This document shows positions 44,901-55,894 of a DNA stretch of 64,000 nt, piece after piece. Numbering within the stretch: the first letter of the stretch is position 1; every line of letters starts with the position of its first letter. The notes under the pieces are model-generated. The model searched no databases, was not told the origin of the DNA, and saw only the letters and a list, made by a program, of their open reading frames with translations. The position numbers and the translations under genes are program-made. The DNA comes from Microbacteriaceae bacterium (GTDB lineage Bacteria > Actinomycetota > Actinomycetes > Actinomycetales > Microbacteriaceae). Location: positions 62,001 through 126,000 of the forward strand of contig WQZN01000004.1 of the NCBI GenBank assembly GCA_009780695.1, given 5' to 3'.

Positions 44901-45452
44901 ATGACCGAAAAGTGGCACGACCCCTATGAGGAGCTCGCGCAGCTGCGCGAGTTCGGCACCTTCACCGTCACGAGCTCATCCGTCGACCACGGCCAGCCGA
45001 TCGCGGCCGTGCACCGCTCGCCCGGGCAGGGCGGCAGCTCGGTGTCGCCGCAGCTGTCCTGGACCGGCTTCCCGGCCGAGACGAAGAGCTTCGCGGTCAC
45101 GCAGTTCGACCCCGACGCCCCGACCCAGTCGGGCTTCTGGCACTGGTCCGTCTTCAACATCCCCGCCTCGGTGACCTCGCTCGACGAGAACGCGGGCGCA
45201 GAAGGCGGCGCGAACCTGCCTGCGGGTGCGCGGATGCTGCGCAACGAGCTCGGCCAGCGCGCGTACACCGGCGCCGAGCCGCCCGCCGGCACCGGCACGC
45301 ACCGCTACTTCACGGTCGTGCACGCAGTGGATGTCGCCGAGCTCGAGATCCCTGAGGACGCGAGCCCCGCCATCCTCGGCTTCAACCTGCACTTCCACAC
45401 GCTGGCGCGCGCGATCATCGTGCCGACCGCCACCTCGGAGGACTGGAAGTAA
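44901..45452 (+). CDS. YbhB/YbcL-type PEBP protein
   Basis: 183 residues. SVSPQLSWTGFPAETKSFAVTQFDPDAP is the PEBP ligand-site opening (D-P-D-A-P), GFWHWSVFNIPAS carries the conserved HW, and GTHRYFTVVHAVD the H-R-Y part. The family is named after Raf-kinase inhibitor-like proteins; the bacterial role is unclear. No signal peptide. TAGGCT lies 6 bases before the ATG, a leaderless promoter. Confidence 0.9.
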   Translation: MTEKWHDPYEELAQLREFGTFTVTSSSVDHGQPIAAVHRSPGQGGSSVSPQLSWTGFPAETKSFAVTQFDPDAPTQSGFWHWSVFNIPASVTSLDENAGAEGGANLPAGARMLRNELGQRAYTGAEPPAGTGTHRYFTVVHAVDVAELEIPEDASPAILGFNLHFHTLARAIIVPTATSEDWK

Positions 45453-45468
45453 CCTCCGGCTCACACCC

Positions 45469-45545
45469 GTCGGGCACTTTTTCTACTGTGGGGCATATCC
45501 AGGCCAGGGCCCGGGTATGCCCCACAGCAGGTTCTGTGCCGCACG
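45469..45545. repeat. Palindromic repeat, family 3, copy 2 (worn)
   Basis: It shares GTCGGGCAC, CTACTGTGGGGCATATC and the matching TATGCCCCACAG with the perfect palindrome at 29152, but the loop differs (CAGGCCAGGGCCC region) and the outer arms have mismatches. It follows the PEBP gene. Confidence 0.8.
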
Positions 45546-45586
45546 GCGTCCGGGCCGCACTCCGACCCCCTCGATAGGGTGGCCAG

Positions 45587-47116
45587 GTGGAAACGCATCA
45601 CGTACGAGTTCACCGCAGCGACGAGGGCCTGGCCAAGGAAGACCAGCTCGCCTGGAAGGTCGCGGCGCTCGCCGCGGAGAAGGCCCCGGTCGACGACGAC
45701 GTCGCCGAGATGGTCGTGAACCGCGTCATCGACAACGCCGCCGTGGCCGCGGCATCCCTGGTCCGGCCCGCCCCCGCGGCGGCCCGCGCGCAGGCCCTCG
45801 CGCACCCCGTCTCGATCGGCGGGGCCGGCGCGACCGTGTTCGGCGCCGCGCGCCGCGCCTCGGTCGAGTGGGCCGCGTGGGCCAACGGCGTGGCCGTGCG
45901 CGAGCTCGACTTCCACGACACGTTCCTGGCGGCGGAGTACTCGCACCCCGGCGACAACATCCCGCCGATCGTCGCCGTGGCGCAGCACGCGGCGGCCAGG
46001 GGGCTGAACGGCGGCGACGTCATCCGCGCCGTCGCCACGGGCTACGAGGTGCAGATCGACCTCGCCCGCGCGATCAGCCTGCACAAGCACAAGATCGACC
46101 ACGTCGCCCACCTCGGCCCGAGCGCGGCGGCCGGCATCGGCGCGCTGCTCGGCCTGCCGTCCGACACGATCTACCAGGCGATCGGCCAGGCGCTGCACAC
46201 GACGACCGCCACCCGCCAGTCGCGCAAGGGCGAGATCTCGACGTGGAAGGCCTATGCGCCGGCGCTCGCCGGCAAGGTCGCCGTCGAGTCGATCGACCGC
46301 GCGATGCGCGGGCAGACCTCGCCGACCCCGATCTGGGAGGGCGAGGACGGCGTCATCGCGTGGCTCCTCGACGGGCCGGATGCCGCGTACGACGTGGCGC
46401 TGCCGGGCCGCGGCGAGCCGCGCCGCGCGATCCTCGACTCGTTCACCAAGGAGCACTCGGCCGAGTACCAGGCCCAGGCCTGGATCGACCTCGCCCGCAA
46501 GCTGCACACCGAGTACCCGCTGATCTTCGACGACCCCTCGCGCATCGCCTCGATCGTGCTGAAGACCTCGCACCACACGCACTTCGTGATCGGCTCGGGT
46601 GCGAACGACCCGCAGAAGTACTCGCCGGATGCCTCGCGCGAGACCCTCGACCACTCGATCCCCTACATCTTCACGGTCGCCCTGCAGGACGGCGCGTGGG
46701 ATCACGCGGCGTCGTACTCGAGCGAGCGGGCGCACCGCCCTGACACGGTCGAGCTCTGGCAGAAGGTCACCACCGTCGAGGACGCCGAGTGGACCCGCCG
46801 CTACCACTCGCTCGACCCCGCCGAGCAGGCTTTCGGCGGCGCCATCGAGGTGACGTTCACCGACGGCTCGGTCATCACCGACGAGATCGCGGTCGCCGAC
46901 GCGCACCCGCAGGGCGCGCGGCCGTTCGCGCGCGCCGACTACGTCGCGAAGTTCCGCGAGCTCGCGGCCCCGGCCGTCGAGGCCGCCGAGATCGAGCGGT
47001 TCCTGGATGTCGCGCAGCGCCTGCCCGAGCTGAGCGGCGATGAGCTCGGCGAGCTGAACTTCGTCGCGAAGTACGGCTGGCTCGCGCAGACCGCCACGCC
47101 CGACGGGCTCTTCTAG
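45587..47116 (+). CDS. prpD: 2-Methylcitrate dehydratase (MmgE/PrpD)
   Basis: 509 residues from GTG 45587, with TAGGGT 6 bases upstream. MmgE/PrpD landmarks are [51 protein letters not shown] and [19 protein letters not shown]. The enzyme removes water from 2-methylcitrate in propionate breakdown. prpB and prpC follow on the same strand at 77 and 69 bases, so the methylcitrate cycle genes form one cluster. Confidence 0.94.
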   Translation: METHHVRVHRSDEGLAKEDQLAWKVAALAAEKAPVDDDVAEMVVNRVIDNAAVAAASLVRPAPAAARAQALAHPVSIGGAGATVFGAARRASVEWAAWANGVAVRELDFHDTFLAAEYSHPGDNIPPIVAVAQHAAARGLNGGDVIRAVATGYEVQIDLARAISLHKHKIDHVAHLGPSAAAGIGALLGLPSDTIYQAIGQALHTTTATRQSRKGEISTWKAYAPALAGKVAVESIDRAMRGQTSPTPIWEGEDGVIAWLLDGPDAAYDVALPGRGEPRRAILDSFTKEHSAEYQAQAWIDLARKLHTEYPLIFDDPSRIASIVLKTSHHTHFVIGSGANDPQKYSPDASRETLDHSIPYIFTVALQDGAWDHAASYSSERAHRPDTVELWQKVTTVEDAEWTRRYHSLDPAEQAFGGAIEVTFTDGSVITDEIAVADAHPQGARPFARADYVAKFRELAAPAVEAAEIERFLDVAQRLPELSGDELGELNFVAKYGWLAQTATPDGLF

Positions 47117-47117
47117 C

Positions 47118-47179
47118 TGTCGCTCCGCTGGTCGAGTAGCAGCCGAGCGCAAGCGAGGCCGCGTATCGAGACCCACAAG
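47118..47179 (+). repeat. GCTGGTCGAGTAGC...CGTATCGAGAC repeat
   Basis: The element has the words GCTGGTCGAGTAGC, GAGCGCAAGCGAG and CGTATCGAGACCCAC, a common type of dispersed repeat in Microbacteriaceae genomes, as far as I recall. It fills the gap between prpD and prpB. A weaker trace (GTCGGTCGAGG, ACCGAGACCCG) lies before prpC at about 48110-48147. Confidence 0.6.
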
Positions 47180-47193
47180 GTCAAAGGAGACCG

Positions 47194-48093
47194 ATGCTCT
47201 ACGCGAATTCCACCCCGGCTGAGAAGCGCGCGCGGTTCCGCGAGCGCCTGGCATCCGGCGAGCTGCTGCGCTTCCCCGGTGCGTTCAACCCGCTCAGCGC
47301 CCGCCTGATCGAGCGCCGCGGCTTCGACGGCGTCTACGTCTCGGGCGCCGTGCTCTCGGCCGACCTCGGCCTGCCCGACATCGGCCTCACGACGCTCACC
47401 GAGGTCGCGGGGCGCACTAAGCAGATCGCGCGGATGATCGAGCTGCCGACCCTCGTCGACGTCGACACGGGCTTCGGCGAGCCGATGAACGTCGCGCGCA
47501 CCGTGCAGGAGCTCGAGGATGCCGGCGCCGGCGGCATCCACATCGAGGACCAGGTCAACCCGAAGCGCTGCGGGCACCTCGACGGCAAAGAGGTCGTGGA
47601 CGAGGCATCCGCCCTCAAGCGCATCCGTGCCGCCGTCGACGCGCGCCGCGACCCGAACCTGCTGATCATGGCGCGCACCGACATCCGCGGGGTGTCGGGG
47701 CTGGCGGCAGCGGTCGATCGGGCGAAGGCGCTCGTCGACGCCGGCGCCGACGCGATCTTCCCCGAGGCGATGGCCACGCTCGACGAGTTCGCGGCGATCC
47801 GCGCCGCGGTCGACGTGCCGATCCTCGCGAACATGACCGAGTTCGGGAAGTCGGAGCTGTTCACCACGGCGCAGCTCGCCGACGTCGGCGTGAACATCGT
47901 CATCTGGCCGGTGTCGCTGCTGCGCCTCGCGATGGGCGCCGCGTTGCGCGGGCTCGACGAGCTCGATGCCGTGGGTTCGCTCGCGGCCCTTACGGGCGAG
48001 ATGCAGCACCGCGCAGACTTGTACGAGTTGATCGACTACGAGGGCTACAACCATTTCGACGCGGGCATCTTCACCTTCGACGTGCGGAAGTAG
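47194..48093 (+). CDS. prpB: Methylisocitrate lyase
   Basis: 299 residues of the isocitrate-lyase superfamily. FPGAFNPLSARLIERRGFDGVYVSG at the start, VDVDTGFGE for metal binding, the catalytic KRCGH loop (Cys126), and ARTDIRG. It splits 2-methylisocitrate into pyruvate and succinate. AAGGAGA lies before the ATG. Confidence 0.96.
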   Translation: MLYANSTPAEKRARFRERLASGELLRFPGAFNPLSARLIERRGFDGVYVSGAVLSADLGLPDIGLTTLTEVAGRTKQIARMIELPTLVDVDTGFGEPMNVARTVQELEDAGAGGIHIEDQVNPKRCGHLDGKEVVDEASALKRIRAAVDARRDPNLLIMARTDIRGVSGLAAAVDRAKALVDAGADAIFPEAMATLDEFAAIRAAVDVPILANMTEFGKSELFTTAQLADVGVNIVIWPVSLLRLAMGAALRGLDELDAVGSLAALTGEMQHRADLYELIDYEGYNHFDAGIFTFDVRK

Positions 48094-48162
48094 CCGCCCA
48101 CCCCATCCGTCGGTCGAGGCCCGACACGATCGGACCGAGACCCGTCAGCTCAAGGAGGAGCC

Positions 48163-49275
<1,113 letters not shown>

Positions 49276-49278
49276 CAT

Positions 49279-49335
49279 CGAGTTGGCAGCAGATGCCCTC
49301 TCGCGCGGCGAATGAGAGCATCTGCTGCCGACTCG
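49279..49335. repeat. Palindrome after prpC, distantly like family 1
   Basis: Arms 49279-49296 (CGAGTTGGCAGCAGATGC) and 49318-49335 pair over 18 bases with one mismatch and a 21-base loop. The TTGGCAG word is shared with family 1 but the rest differs. A terminator role for the prp cluster is plausible. Confidence 0.65.
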
Positions 49336-49381
49336 GCGCGGGCGCGTCGCGCTGTCAGCGGCGCGAAATACGCTGGTCGCC

Positions 49382-50359
49382 ATGACGTTGGTTGAGGATG
49401 CCCCGGCCGCGGTCGCACGCGGCGCAGAGGCATCCGAGCACGGCGTCGGCCGCCTCGCGACGAGCTACGCGCCGGCCGCGCCCGTCGACCTGCGCGCCAC
49501 GCTCGGCCCGCTCGGCCGCGGCCCGTACGATCCGACCACCCAGTGGGACAGGGCCGGGGTCTGGCGCACGTTCCACACCCCCGAGGGCCCCGTCACGCTG
49601 CGGCTCACCCAGGCGGCCCTCGGCGCGCCCGTGTGCGCGCAGGCCTGGGGCCCCGGCGCCGAGTGGGCGGTGGACGGCGTGCCCGAGCTGCTCGGGGCGG
49701 GCGACGACTGGTCCGACCTCGACCTGTCCGCGCACCCCTTTCTCGCCGAGACGCTGCGCCGCAACCCCGGCCTGCGCCTGCCGAAGACGCGCCGGGTCTT
49801 CGAGGCGCTCGCCCCGGCGATCTTCGAGCAGAAGGTGACGAGCCTCGAGGCCTACCGCTCGTGGGCGGCGCTCGTCACGAGGTTCGGGCATCCCGCCCCC
49901 GGCAGCGCCGTGGCCCCCGGCATCCCGCCCCGCCTGCGCCTCGCGCCGACGCCGGCCGAGTGGCAGCGCATCCCCAGCTGGGAATGGCACCGGGCCGGCG
50001 TCGACCCCACCCGCAGCCGCGTCGTGGTCGAGACGGCCGCGCGGGCCGCGGCGATCGAACGCGTGCGGGATGCCGCGACCCTCACGACCCTGCGCGGCAT
50101 CGGCCCCTGGACAGCGGCCGAGACCCTGCAGCGCAGCCACGGCGACCCCGACCAGGTCTCGGTCGGCGACTACCACCTCGCGCACTTCGTCGGCCACGCG
50201 CTCGCGGGCGACCGGCACTGCGACGACGCCGGCATGCTCGAGCTGCTCGCCCCGTGGGCGGGGCAGCGGCAGCGGGTCGTGCGGCTGATCCTCGCGAGCG
50301 GGCGGCTGCCCGAGCGCCGGGGGCCGCGCGCCACGATCACCGACCACCGGTGGCGGTGA
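49382..50359 (+). CDS. DNA glycosylase, AlkA/HhH-GPD type
   Basis: 325 residues. An N-terminal part resembles the AlkA N domain. Then RVFEALAPAIFEQKVTSLEAYRSW and the helix-hairpin-helix TLRGIGPWTAAETL are followed by Asp263 in VSVGDYHLAHFVG, the place of the catalytic aspartate. It should remove alkylated bases. The usual PxxDL is VGDYHL here, and no iron-sulfur cysteines are present, in line with AlkA. The start has TACGCT 7 bases upstream. It ends 5 bases before putA, so they may share a transcript. Confidence 0.87.
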   Translation: MTLVEDAPAAVARGAEASEHGVGRLATSYAPAAPVDLRATLGPLGRGPYDPTTQWDRAGVWRTFHTPEGPVTLRLTQAALGAPVCAQAWGPGAEWAVDGVPELLGAGDDWSDLDLSAHPFLAETLRRNPGLRLPKTRRVFEALAPAIFEQKVTSLEAYRSWAALVTRFGHPAPGSAVAPGIPPRLRLAPTPAEWQRIPSWEWHRAGVDPTRSRVVVETAARAAAIERVRDAATLTTLRGIGPWTAAETLQRSHGDPDQVSVGDYHLAHFVGHALAGDRHCDDAGMLELLAPWAGQRQRVVRLILASGRLPERRGPRATITDHRWR

Positions 50360-50364
50360 CTGGC

Positions 50365-53300
50365 ATGAGCGAGACGGACGACGACCCGCAGGGCGGCCGG
50401 AACGAGCCGGCCCCGGCACCTGCTCAGCCGGCGCCGGCGCCCGCCGAGCCCCAGGGCGAGCTCTCGCGCCTCGCCGACGCCGCCGTCGAGCAGGTGCGGG
50501 CGTGGCTGGGCGAGCCGGACCCGCCGCAGGCATCCGGCGCCCGCCGCCTCGCCGAGCTGCTGCGGGAAGAGGGCGGCCTCGACTTCGCGACCGACTTCGT
50601 CGACGGCGTCGCGCGCCCGCACGATCTGGCCGCGGCCGCGCACCGCCTGCACGAGATCTCGGGCCGGGTGCCCCGCACCCTGCACGGCGCGTTCCGCACC
50701 GCGATCGGCCTCGGCGGCCAGCTCGGCCCCGTCGCGCCGTGGGCCGTGGTGCCGACCGCGCGCGCGGCCCTGCGGCGCCTCGTCGGGCATCTCGTGGTGG
50801 ATGCCACGCCGCACCGCCTCGGCGCCGCGCTCGAGCGCCTGCGCAACCCGGCGCAGCGCAAACCGGCCGACGGGGGCTGGGTCGGCGAGGCCACGCCGAC
50901 GCCCCGGCTCAACCTGAACCTGCTGGGCGAGGCCGTGCTGGGCGAAGAGGAAGCAGGGAAGCGGCTCGCCGGCATCCGCGCGCTCCTCGACCGCCCCGAC
51001 GTCGACTACGTGAGCGTCAAGCTCAGCAGCATCGCGAGCGATCTGAGCCTCTGGGCGTTCGACGACGCGGTCACGCGGCTGGCTCAGCGCCTCACCCCTC
51101 TCTACGAGCTCGCGGCGAGCGGCGGCGAGACCTCGGTCGTGCCGGGCCGCACGAAGTTCATCAACCTCGACATGGAGGACTACCGCGACCTCGACCTCAC
51201 GGTCGCGGTGTTCAAGCGCATCCTCGGCACCCCGCGGCTGGCCCACCTCGAGGCGGGCATCGTGCTGCAGGCCTACCTGCCCGACGCGCTCGACGTGCTG
51301 CACGACCTCACCGAGTGGGCGCAGGCGCGGCGCGACAGCGGCGGCGCGGCGATCAAGGTGCGCATCGTCAAGGGCGCGAACCTCGCGATGGAGCGGGTGG
51401 ACGCCGAGCTGAACCGGCGCCCCCTCGCGACCTACGGCACCAAGCTCGACACCGACGTCAACTACAAGCGCCTGCTCGACTGGGCGCTCACCCCCGAGCA
51501 CACGCGGGCCGTGCGCATCGGCGTCGCGGGCCACAACCTGTTCGACGTCGCCTTCGCGTGGGGGCTCGCGGGGCAGCGCGGCGTCCGCGATCGCATCGAC
51601 TTCGAGATGCTGCTCGGCATGCAATCGGACGCCGTGGCCCGCACCGTCGGCGGCCTGACCCTCTACACGCCCGTGGTCGAGCCCGCCCACTTCGACGTCG
51701 CCATCGCCTACCTCGTGCGCCGGCTCGAAGAGAACGGCTCGCCCGACAACTTCATGTCGGCGATGTTCGCGCTGCGCGAGTCCGAGCTGTTCGAGCGCGA
51801 GCGCAACCGCTTCCTCGACGCGGTCGAGCTGTACGAGGCCCGGCGCGACCCGCTCGGCGCGGCGCCGCTGCCGAATCGCACGCAGGACCGCGCGCGCGAG
51901 TGGCAGGACGAGAACGCCACCGCCCTCTTCCACCCCCGCATCGACCCCGTCGACCCGGCCGGGCAGGCGGCGGGCGACGCGGGCCTGACCCAGGCCGTGC
52001 TGGGCCTGCCGGATGCCGGAACCGCCTGGACCCTGCAAGCGCCCGAGCGCGACCTCCGCGACCGCTTCGCGCCGCCCGTCCCCGCGGAATGGAACCCGCG
52101 CACCGAGCGCGGCGACTTCCGCAACGCGGCCGACACCGACGTGTCGCGCGCGGCCAACCGGGCCTGGGCGAAGCGCATCCTGACGCGGGTGCCCGGCAGC
52201 GACCTCGGCATCGCGGCGATCGTCGCGGCGCGGGTCGCCGACCCCGGCAAGCTCGAGCAGCTGATCGCCACCGTGCGTGCGGCGGGTGTGCGCTGGGGCG
52301 GCGCGAGCGGCGGCGACCGGGCGGACGTGCTCGACTTCGCCGGCCTCGCCATCGCCGCCAACCGCGACCAGCTCATCGAGGTGATGGCGGCCGAGACGGG
52401 CAAGACCTTCGCCGAGGCCGACGTCGAGGTGAGCGAGGCCGCCGACTTCGCCCACTACTACGCGGCGCTCGCCCGCGAGCTCGACACGGTGCAGGGCGCG
52501 GTCTTCGTGCCGAGCGCGCTCACCGTGGTCGTGCCGCCGTGGAACTTCCCCGTCTCGATCACGGCCGGCGGGGTGCTCTCCGCGCTCGCCGCGGGCAGCG
52601 GCGTGCTGCTCAAGCCGGCTCCCGAGGCGAAGCGCTGCGCGGCCGTTCTCGTCGATGTCCTGCACCGCGCCGGCGTCCCGCGTGACGCCCTCGTGCTCGT
52701 CGACGTCGACGAGGCGAGCCCGCTCGCGAAGGACCTCGTCACCGACGCCCGGGTCGACCGCGTCGTGCTCACCGGCTCGTACGAGACCGCCGAGCTGTTC
52801 CGCAGCTGGCGCCCCGAGCTGCCGCTGCTCGCCGAGACGAGCGGCAAGAACGCGATCGTGGTCACGCCGAGCGCCGACCTCGACCTCGCCGTGGCCGACA
52901 TCGTCACGAGCGCGTTCGGCAATGCGGGGCAGAAGTGCTCGGCGGCATCCCTCGTCATCCTCGTCGGCTCCGTCGCCGACGACCCGCGCTTCCGCCGCCA
53001 GCTGATCGACGCGACCCGCTCGCTGCGCGTCGGGCCGCCGACCGACCCGGCCACCCGCATGGGCCCGCTCATCAAGCCCGCGGAGGGCAAGCTGGCGGAT
53101 GCCCTGACCGAGCTCGACGCGGGTGAGACGTGGCTCGTGCGCCCCCGGCAGCTCGACGACGAGGGTCGCCTGTGGTCGCCGGGCGTCAAGACCGGCGTCG
53201 CGCCCGGCAGCCGCACGCACCTGACCGAGTTCTTCGGCCCCGTGCTCGGCGTCATGCGCGCGAAGACGCTCGACGAGGCCATCGCGCTGCAGAGCGCCGT

Positions 53301-54207
53301 CGAGTTCGGCCTCACCGCGGGCCTGCACTCGCTCGACGCGCGCGAGATCGCCCGCTGGGTCGGCACGGTCGAGGCGGGCAACCTCTATGTCAACCGGCCG
53401 ATCACGGGCGCGATCGTGCAGCGCCAGCCCTTCGGCGGCTGGAAGCGCTCGGCGGTCGGCACGACCGTGAAGACCGGCGGCCCGAACACGCTGCTGCCAC
53501 TCGGCACCTGGCGGTCCGACGCGGGGGAGCAGAGCCACAGCCTGCACCTGCGCGGCCTCGACCGCGACGTGCAGCTGCTCATCGAGCTGGGGCAGGGGGT
53601 GCTGTCGTACGAGGACTTCGACCTCGTCCGCCGCTCCGCGCTCAGCGATGCGATCGCCTACGCGACCGAATACGGGCAGGTGAAGGATGCCACGGGGCTC
53701 CGCCTCGAGCGCAACCTGCTGCGCTACCGGCCGGTGCCCGTCAGCATCCGCCTCGGCGAAGGCGGCACGCTCGCCGAGTTCGTGCGGGTGCTCGCGGCGG
53801 CGGCGATCTCGCACGCGCGCGTCGACGTCTCGAGCGCCCTCGAGCTGCCGTCCGGCATCACGGCGTGGCTCGACGCGCACAGCATGCCGCTCACGCACGA
53901 GAGCGACGAGGCGTGGCTGTCGCGCCTGACGTTCCGGGACACGGGGGATGTCGTGAGCACGGCCGCCCCCGTCGGAGTGGTCGCCCCCGCCGCCGCGGGA
54001 GCCGGCGTGCGCCGCATCCGCCTCGTCGGGGGCAACGGCGTCGCGGCCGCCCGCGCGCTGCGCGGCGACCCCGATGTCGCGATCTACGACGGCCCCGTCA
54101 CCGCCTCGGGGCGCGTGGAGCTGCTGCCCTTCTTCCGCGAGCAGGCGATCTCGATCACGAACCACCGCTACGGCGCGATCTCGCACCTCACGGACGGGAT
54201 GTTCTAG
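50365..54207 (+). CDS. putA: Bifunctional proline dehydrogenase / delta-1-pyrroline-5-carboxylate dehydrogenase
   Basis: 1280 residues from ATG 50365. A Pro/Ala-rich N-terminus (about 30 residues) comes first. The flavin-dependent proline dehydrogenase barrel covers about residues 150-500: DYVSVKLSSI, IVLQAYLPDAL, KVRIVKGANLAMER and the final YLVRRLEENGSPDNFM. The aldehyde dehydrogenase covers about 590-1070, with VVPPWNFPVSI, Glu824 in LLAETSGKNA and the nucleophile Cys858 in GNAGQKCSAAS. A C-terminal domain of about 200 residues follows, as in longer PutAs. No ribbon-helix-helix domain is present, so it does not repress its own gene. Proline is taken to glutamate. Confidence 0.94.
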   Translation: MSETDDDPQGGRNEPAPAPAQPAPAPAEPQGELSRLADAAVEQVRAWLGEPDPPQASGARRLAELLREEGGLDFATDFVDGVARPHDLAAAAHRLHEISGRVPRTLHGAFRTAIGLGGQLGPVAPWAVVPTARAALRRLVGHLVVDATPHRLGAALERLRNPAQRKPADGGWVGEATPTPRLNLNLLGEAVLGEEEAGKRLAGIRALLDRPDVDYVSVKLSSIASDLSLWAFDDAVTRLAQRLTPLYELAASGGETSVVPGRTKFINLDMEDYRDLDLTVAVFKRILGTPRLAHLEAGIVLQAYLPDALDVLHDLTEWAQARRDSGGAAIKVRIVKGANLAMERVDAELNRRPLATYGTKLDTDVNYKRLLDWALTPEHTRAVRIGVAGHNLFDVAFAWGLAGQRGVRDRIDFEMLLGMQSDAVARTVGGLTLYTPVVEPAHFDVAIAYLVRRLEENGSPDNFMSAMFALRESELFERERNRFLDAVELYEARRDPLGAAPLPNRTQDRAREWQDENATALFHPRIDPVDPAGQAAGDAGLTQAVLGLPDAGTAWTLQAPERDLRDRFAPPVPAEWNPRTERGDFRNAADTDVSRAANRAWAKRILTRVPGSDLGIAAIVAARVADPGKLEQLIATVRAAGVRWGGASGGDRADVLDFAGLAIAANRDQLIEVMAAETGKTFAEADVEVSEAADFAHYYAALARELDTVQGAVFVPSALTVVVPPWNFPVSITAGGVLSALAAGSGVLLKPAPEAKRCAAVLVDVLHRAGVPRDALVLVDVDEASPLAKDLVTDARVDRVVLTGSYETAELFRSWRPELPLLAETSGKNAIVVTPSADLDLAVADIVTSAFGNAGQKCSAASLVILVGSVADDPRFRRQLIDATRSLRVGPPTDPATRMGPLIKPAEGKLADALTELDAGETWLVRPRQLDDEGRLWSPGVKTGVAPGSRTHLTEFFGPVLGVMRAKTLDEAIALQSAVEFGLTAGLHSLDAREIARWVGTVEAGNLYVNRPITGAIVQRQPFGGWKRSAVGTTVKTGGPNTLLPLGTWRSDAGEQSHSLHLRGLDRDVQLLIELGQGVLSYEDFDLVRRSALSDAIAYATEYGQVKDATGLRLERNLLRYRPVPVSIRLGEGGTLAEFVRVLAAAAISHARVDVSSALELPSGITAWLDAHSMPLTHESDEAWLSRLTFRDTGDVVSTAAPVGVVAPAAAGAGVRRIRLVGGNGVAAARALRGDPDVAIYDGPVTASGRVELLPFFREQAISITNHRYGAISHLTDGMF

Positions 54208-54218
54208 CGAGGACTGCG

Positions 54219-54581
54219 CTAGAACTGCGCGCGAACCGCGGTGACCGCGGCCTCACGCGCGTCGTCCGCGCTGACGCCGAGGCTCGCGGCCTTGCGCGCG
54301 AACTCGGTCGCGGCGGCCTGCAGCTGCTGCTGCACGACGTCGCCCTGATTGGCGACGAAGGTGCCCCGCCGCCCGAAGGCCTCGATGATGCCGTCGTCCT
54401 CGAGCATGCGGTACGAGCGCGCGACCGTGTTCACGGCGATGCCGAGCTCATCGGCGAGCGCACGCACGGTCGGCAACTTGGTTCCGGGCGCGAGCGCCCC
54501 GTCGCGGACCTGCGCGAGCACCTGCCGCCGCAGTTGCTCCGATGCGGGTGCAGGGTTTGTGCCGTCGATTCTCAGTTCCAT
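54219..54581 (-). CDS. GntR-family regulator, YtrA subfamily
   Basis: 120 residues. A winged helix (EQLRRQVLAQVRDGALAPGTKLPTVRALADELGIAVNTVARSYRML) is followed by a short helical tail instead of a large effector domain, which defines the YtrA subgroup. Such regulators mostly control ABC transporter operons, often next to them; here no transporter gene is adjacent. It is convergent with putA and separated from its stop by 11 bases. GGGGGGAA lies 6 bases before the ATG. Confidence 0.88.
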   Translation of the reverse strand: MELRIDGTNPAPASEQLRRQVLAQVRDGALAPGTKLPTVRALADELGIAVNTVARSYRMLEDDGIIEAFGRRGTFVANQGDVVQQQLQAAATEFARKAASLGVSADDAREAAVTAVRAQF

Positions 54582-54990
54582 GCCAGATTCCCCCCGTTCG
54601 GCCGGACTCGCCCCCCACGAGCAGTGTCCGACCGTGCCAGTGCCTCGACGTCGACGGAGTCGCGTTTCGGCAGATCAATGCGCATATCAAACCTTGCGAC
54701 GACCCTCGCCCACAAGCGACAGCCTGGGAATCGCCGCATAAACAGCCGATTCGCTCGGCACTTCGCGGCCGTCTGAGGCACCGCGTGCGGGATGCCGCGA
54801 AGCCGAGAAGCCGATCCAGCGCGCCTGCCTAGAGTTCCCGGCGATCGCCTGATCGAAACCGATTTCCCGACTCGGCCCCTCGGCCGGTTCGCACGACTCC
54901 CCCCTGAGCCGCCCCACCCCGAACGACATCACCCGAACAGACCCGAACAGAAAGGGCGCGCGGGCCGCACCTCGCGCCGAACGACTCTCC
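54582..54990. other. 409-bp gap before the first NlpC/P60 gene
   Basis: The longest gene-free stretch in the window. I see no open frame with gene-like codon use, no tRNA and no strong terminator. A C-rich stretch (CACCCCGAACGACATCACCC) and a GCGATCGC word occur. It does not show the GGGTGAATC and CCGAACCCGACAGC boxes of a ydaO-type riboswitch. It probably holds the promoter of the NlpC/P60 gene and a long leader. Confidence 0.5.
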
Positions 54991-55710
54991 ATGCATCACC
55001 CCCTGCCTCCTCGCGCCTTCCATGCCTGGCTCCGCAGACGCTCTGCACGACTGCTCGCCGGCACCACCCTCGCCGTGATGGGCTGCCTCGCGGCAGCCGT
55101 CCCGGCCCAGGCCGCCCTCGCCGCCGCGACCGCCCCGGCTGCGGCATCCGACCACAAGATCGCCGCGACCGCGGCCCTCTCCGCCACGGCCCTGCAGTCC
55201 CTCGACATTGCGCAGGATTCCGCGGCGCCGCGGATCGCCCACGAGACCTACGTCGCGGTGACTCCGAGCGTCGCGTCGATCCTGCACAAGACCGCGCCCA
55301 GCACCCCGGCCTCGACCGTGACGGCGACGGCGCGGGCGATCGGGAAGATCCCCGACCGGCGCCTCGCGGTCGTGGGCGCCGCGCTCAGCTACCTCGGCAC
55401 GCCGTACGTGCTCGGTGGTGCGAGCCACTCCGCGATCGACTGTTCGGGCCTGATCATGGACGCCTACTCCGCCATCGGCGTGCATCTCGCGCACTATGTG
55501 CCGACGCAGGACGCGGTCGGCCGGCGCATCTCCGCCGCGCAGGCGAAGCCGGGCGACCTCGTGGTCTTCGACAACGAGGACCACGTCGGCATGTACCTCG
55601 GGAACGGGCTGCTGGTCGCGGCGCCCGCGCCCGGCCGCAGCGTCGAGATCCAGACGGTGAGCAGCTGGAACGGCGTCGGCTACCACTTCACGCGCCTGAT
55701 CTCGAGCTAG
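54991..55710 (+). CDS. Secreted NlpC/P60 peptidoglycan endopeptidase
   Basis: 239 residues. An N-terminal signal peptide (about 1-41, cut near AQA) is followed by an 80-residue Ala/Thr/Ser-rich linker. The NlpC/P60 domain holds the catalytic cysteine in GGASHSAIDCSGL and the histidine in NEDHVGMYLG. It should cut the peptide stems of the wall during growth or division. No Shine-Dalgarno sequence lies close to the ATG. The domain is highly similar to that of the next gene (shared HYVPTQDA and [13 protein letters not shown]), so the two are paralogues. Confidence 0.9.
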   Translation: MHHPLPPRAFHAWLRRRSARLLAGTTLAVMGCLAAAVPAQAALAAATAPAAASDHKIAATAALSATALQSLDIAQDSAAPRIAHETYVAVTPSVASILHKTAPSTPASTVTATARAIGKIPDRRLAVVGAALSYLGTPYVLGGASHSAIDCSGLIMDAYSAIGVHLAHYVPTQDAVGRRISAAQAKPGDLVVFDNEDHVGMYLGNGLLVAAPAPGRSVEIQTVSSWNGVGYHFTRLISS

Positions 55711-55894
55711 CGCCGCCGCCTCGGCGACGTCGATTTCTTTCGTTGGCGTTCCCCCCAAATCTGGGAGGGGGGTGTGCATACCTGAACGGGGGGTCTGATA
55801 AGTTCGCCTGGTTGACTTCGGTCGGCTGTTCGGGGGACACAGTCAGACCGCGACCCGTCCCCATCGGGTCTCGCTGTTCACGAAGGGCATACGT

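Noticed and set aside
50170-54186. Minus-strand open frame of 1338 codons opposite putA
   Set aside because: It is a mirror of putA: high GC in the third codon position keeps the reverse frame open. Its product is Arg/Ala/Val/Asp-rich low-complexity sequence without any recognisable domain.
54582-55894. Possible c-di-AMP (ydaO-type) riboswitch before the NlpC/P60 genes
   Set aside because: Actinobacterial NlpC/P60 genes often have one, but the conserved boxes are missing in both leaders. The stem GGTCTG/CAGACC at 55793-55844 alone is not enough.
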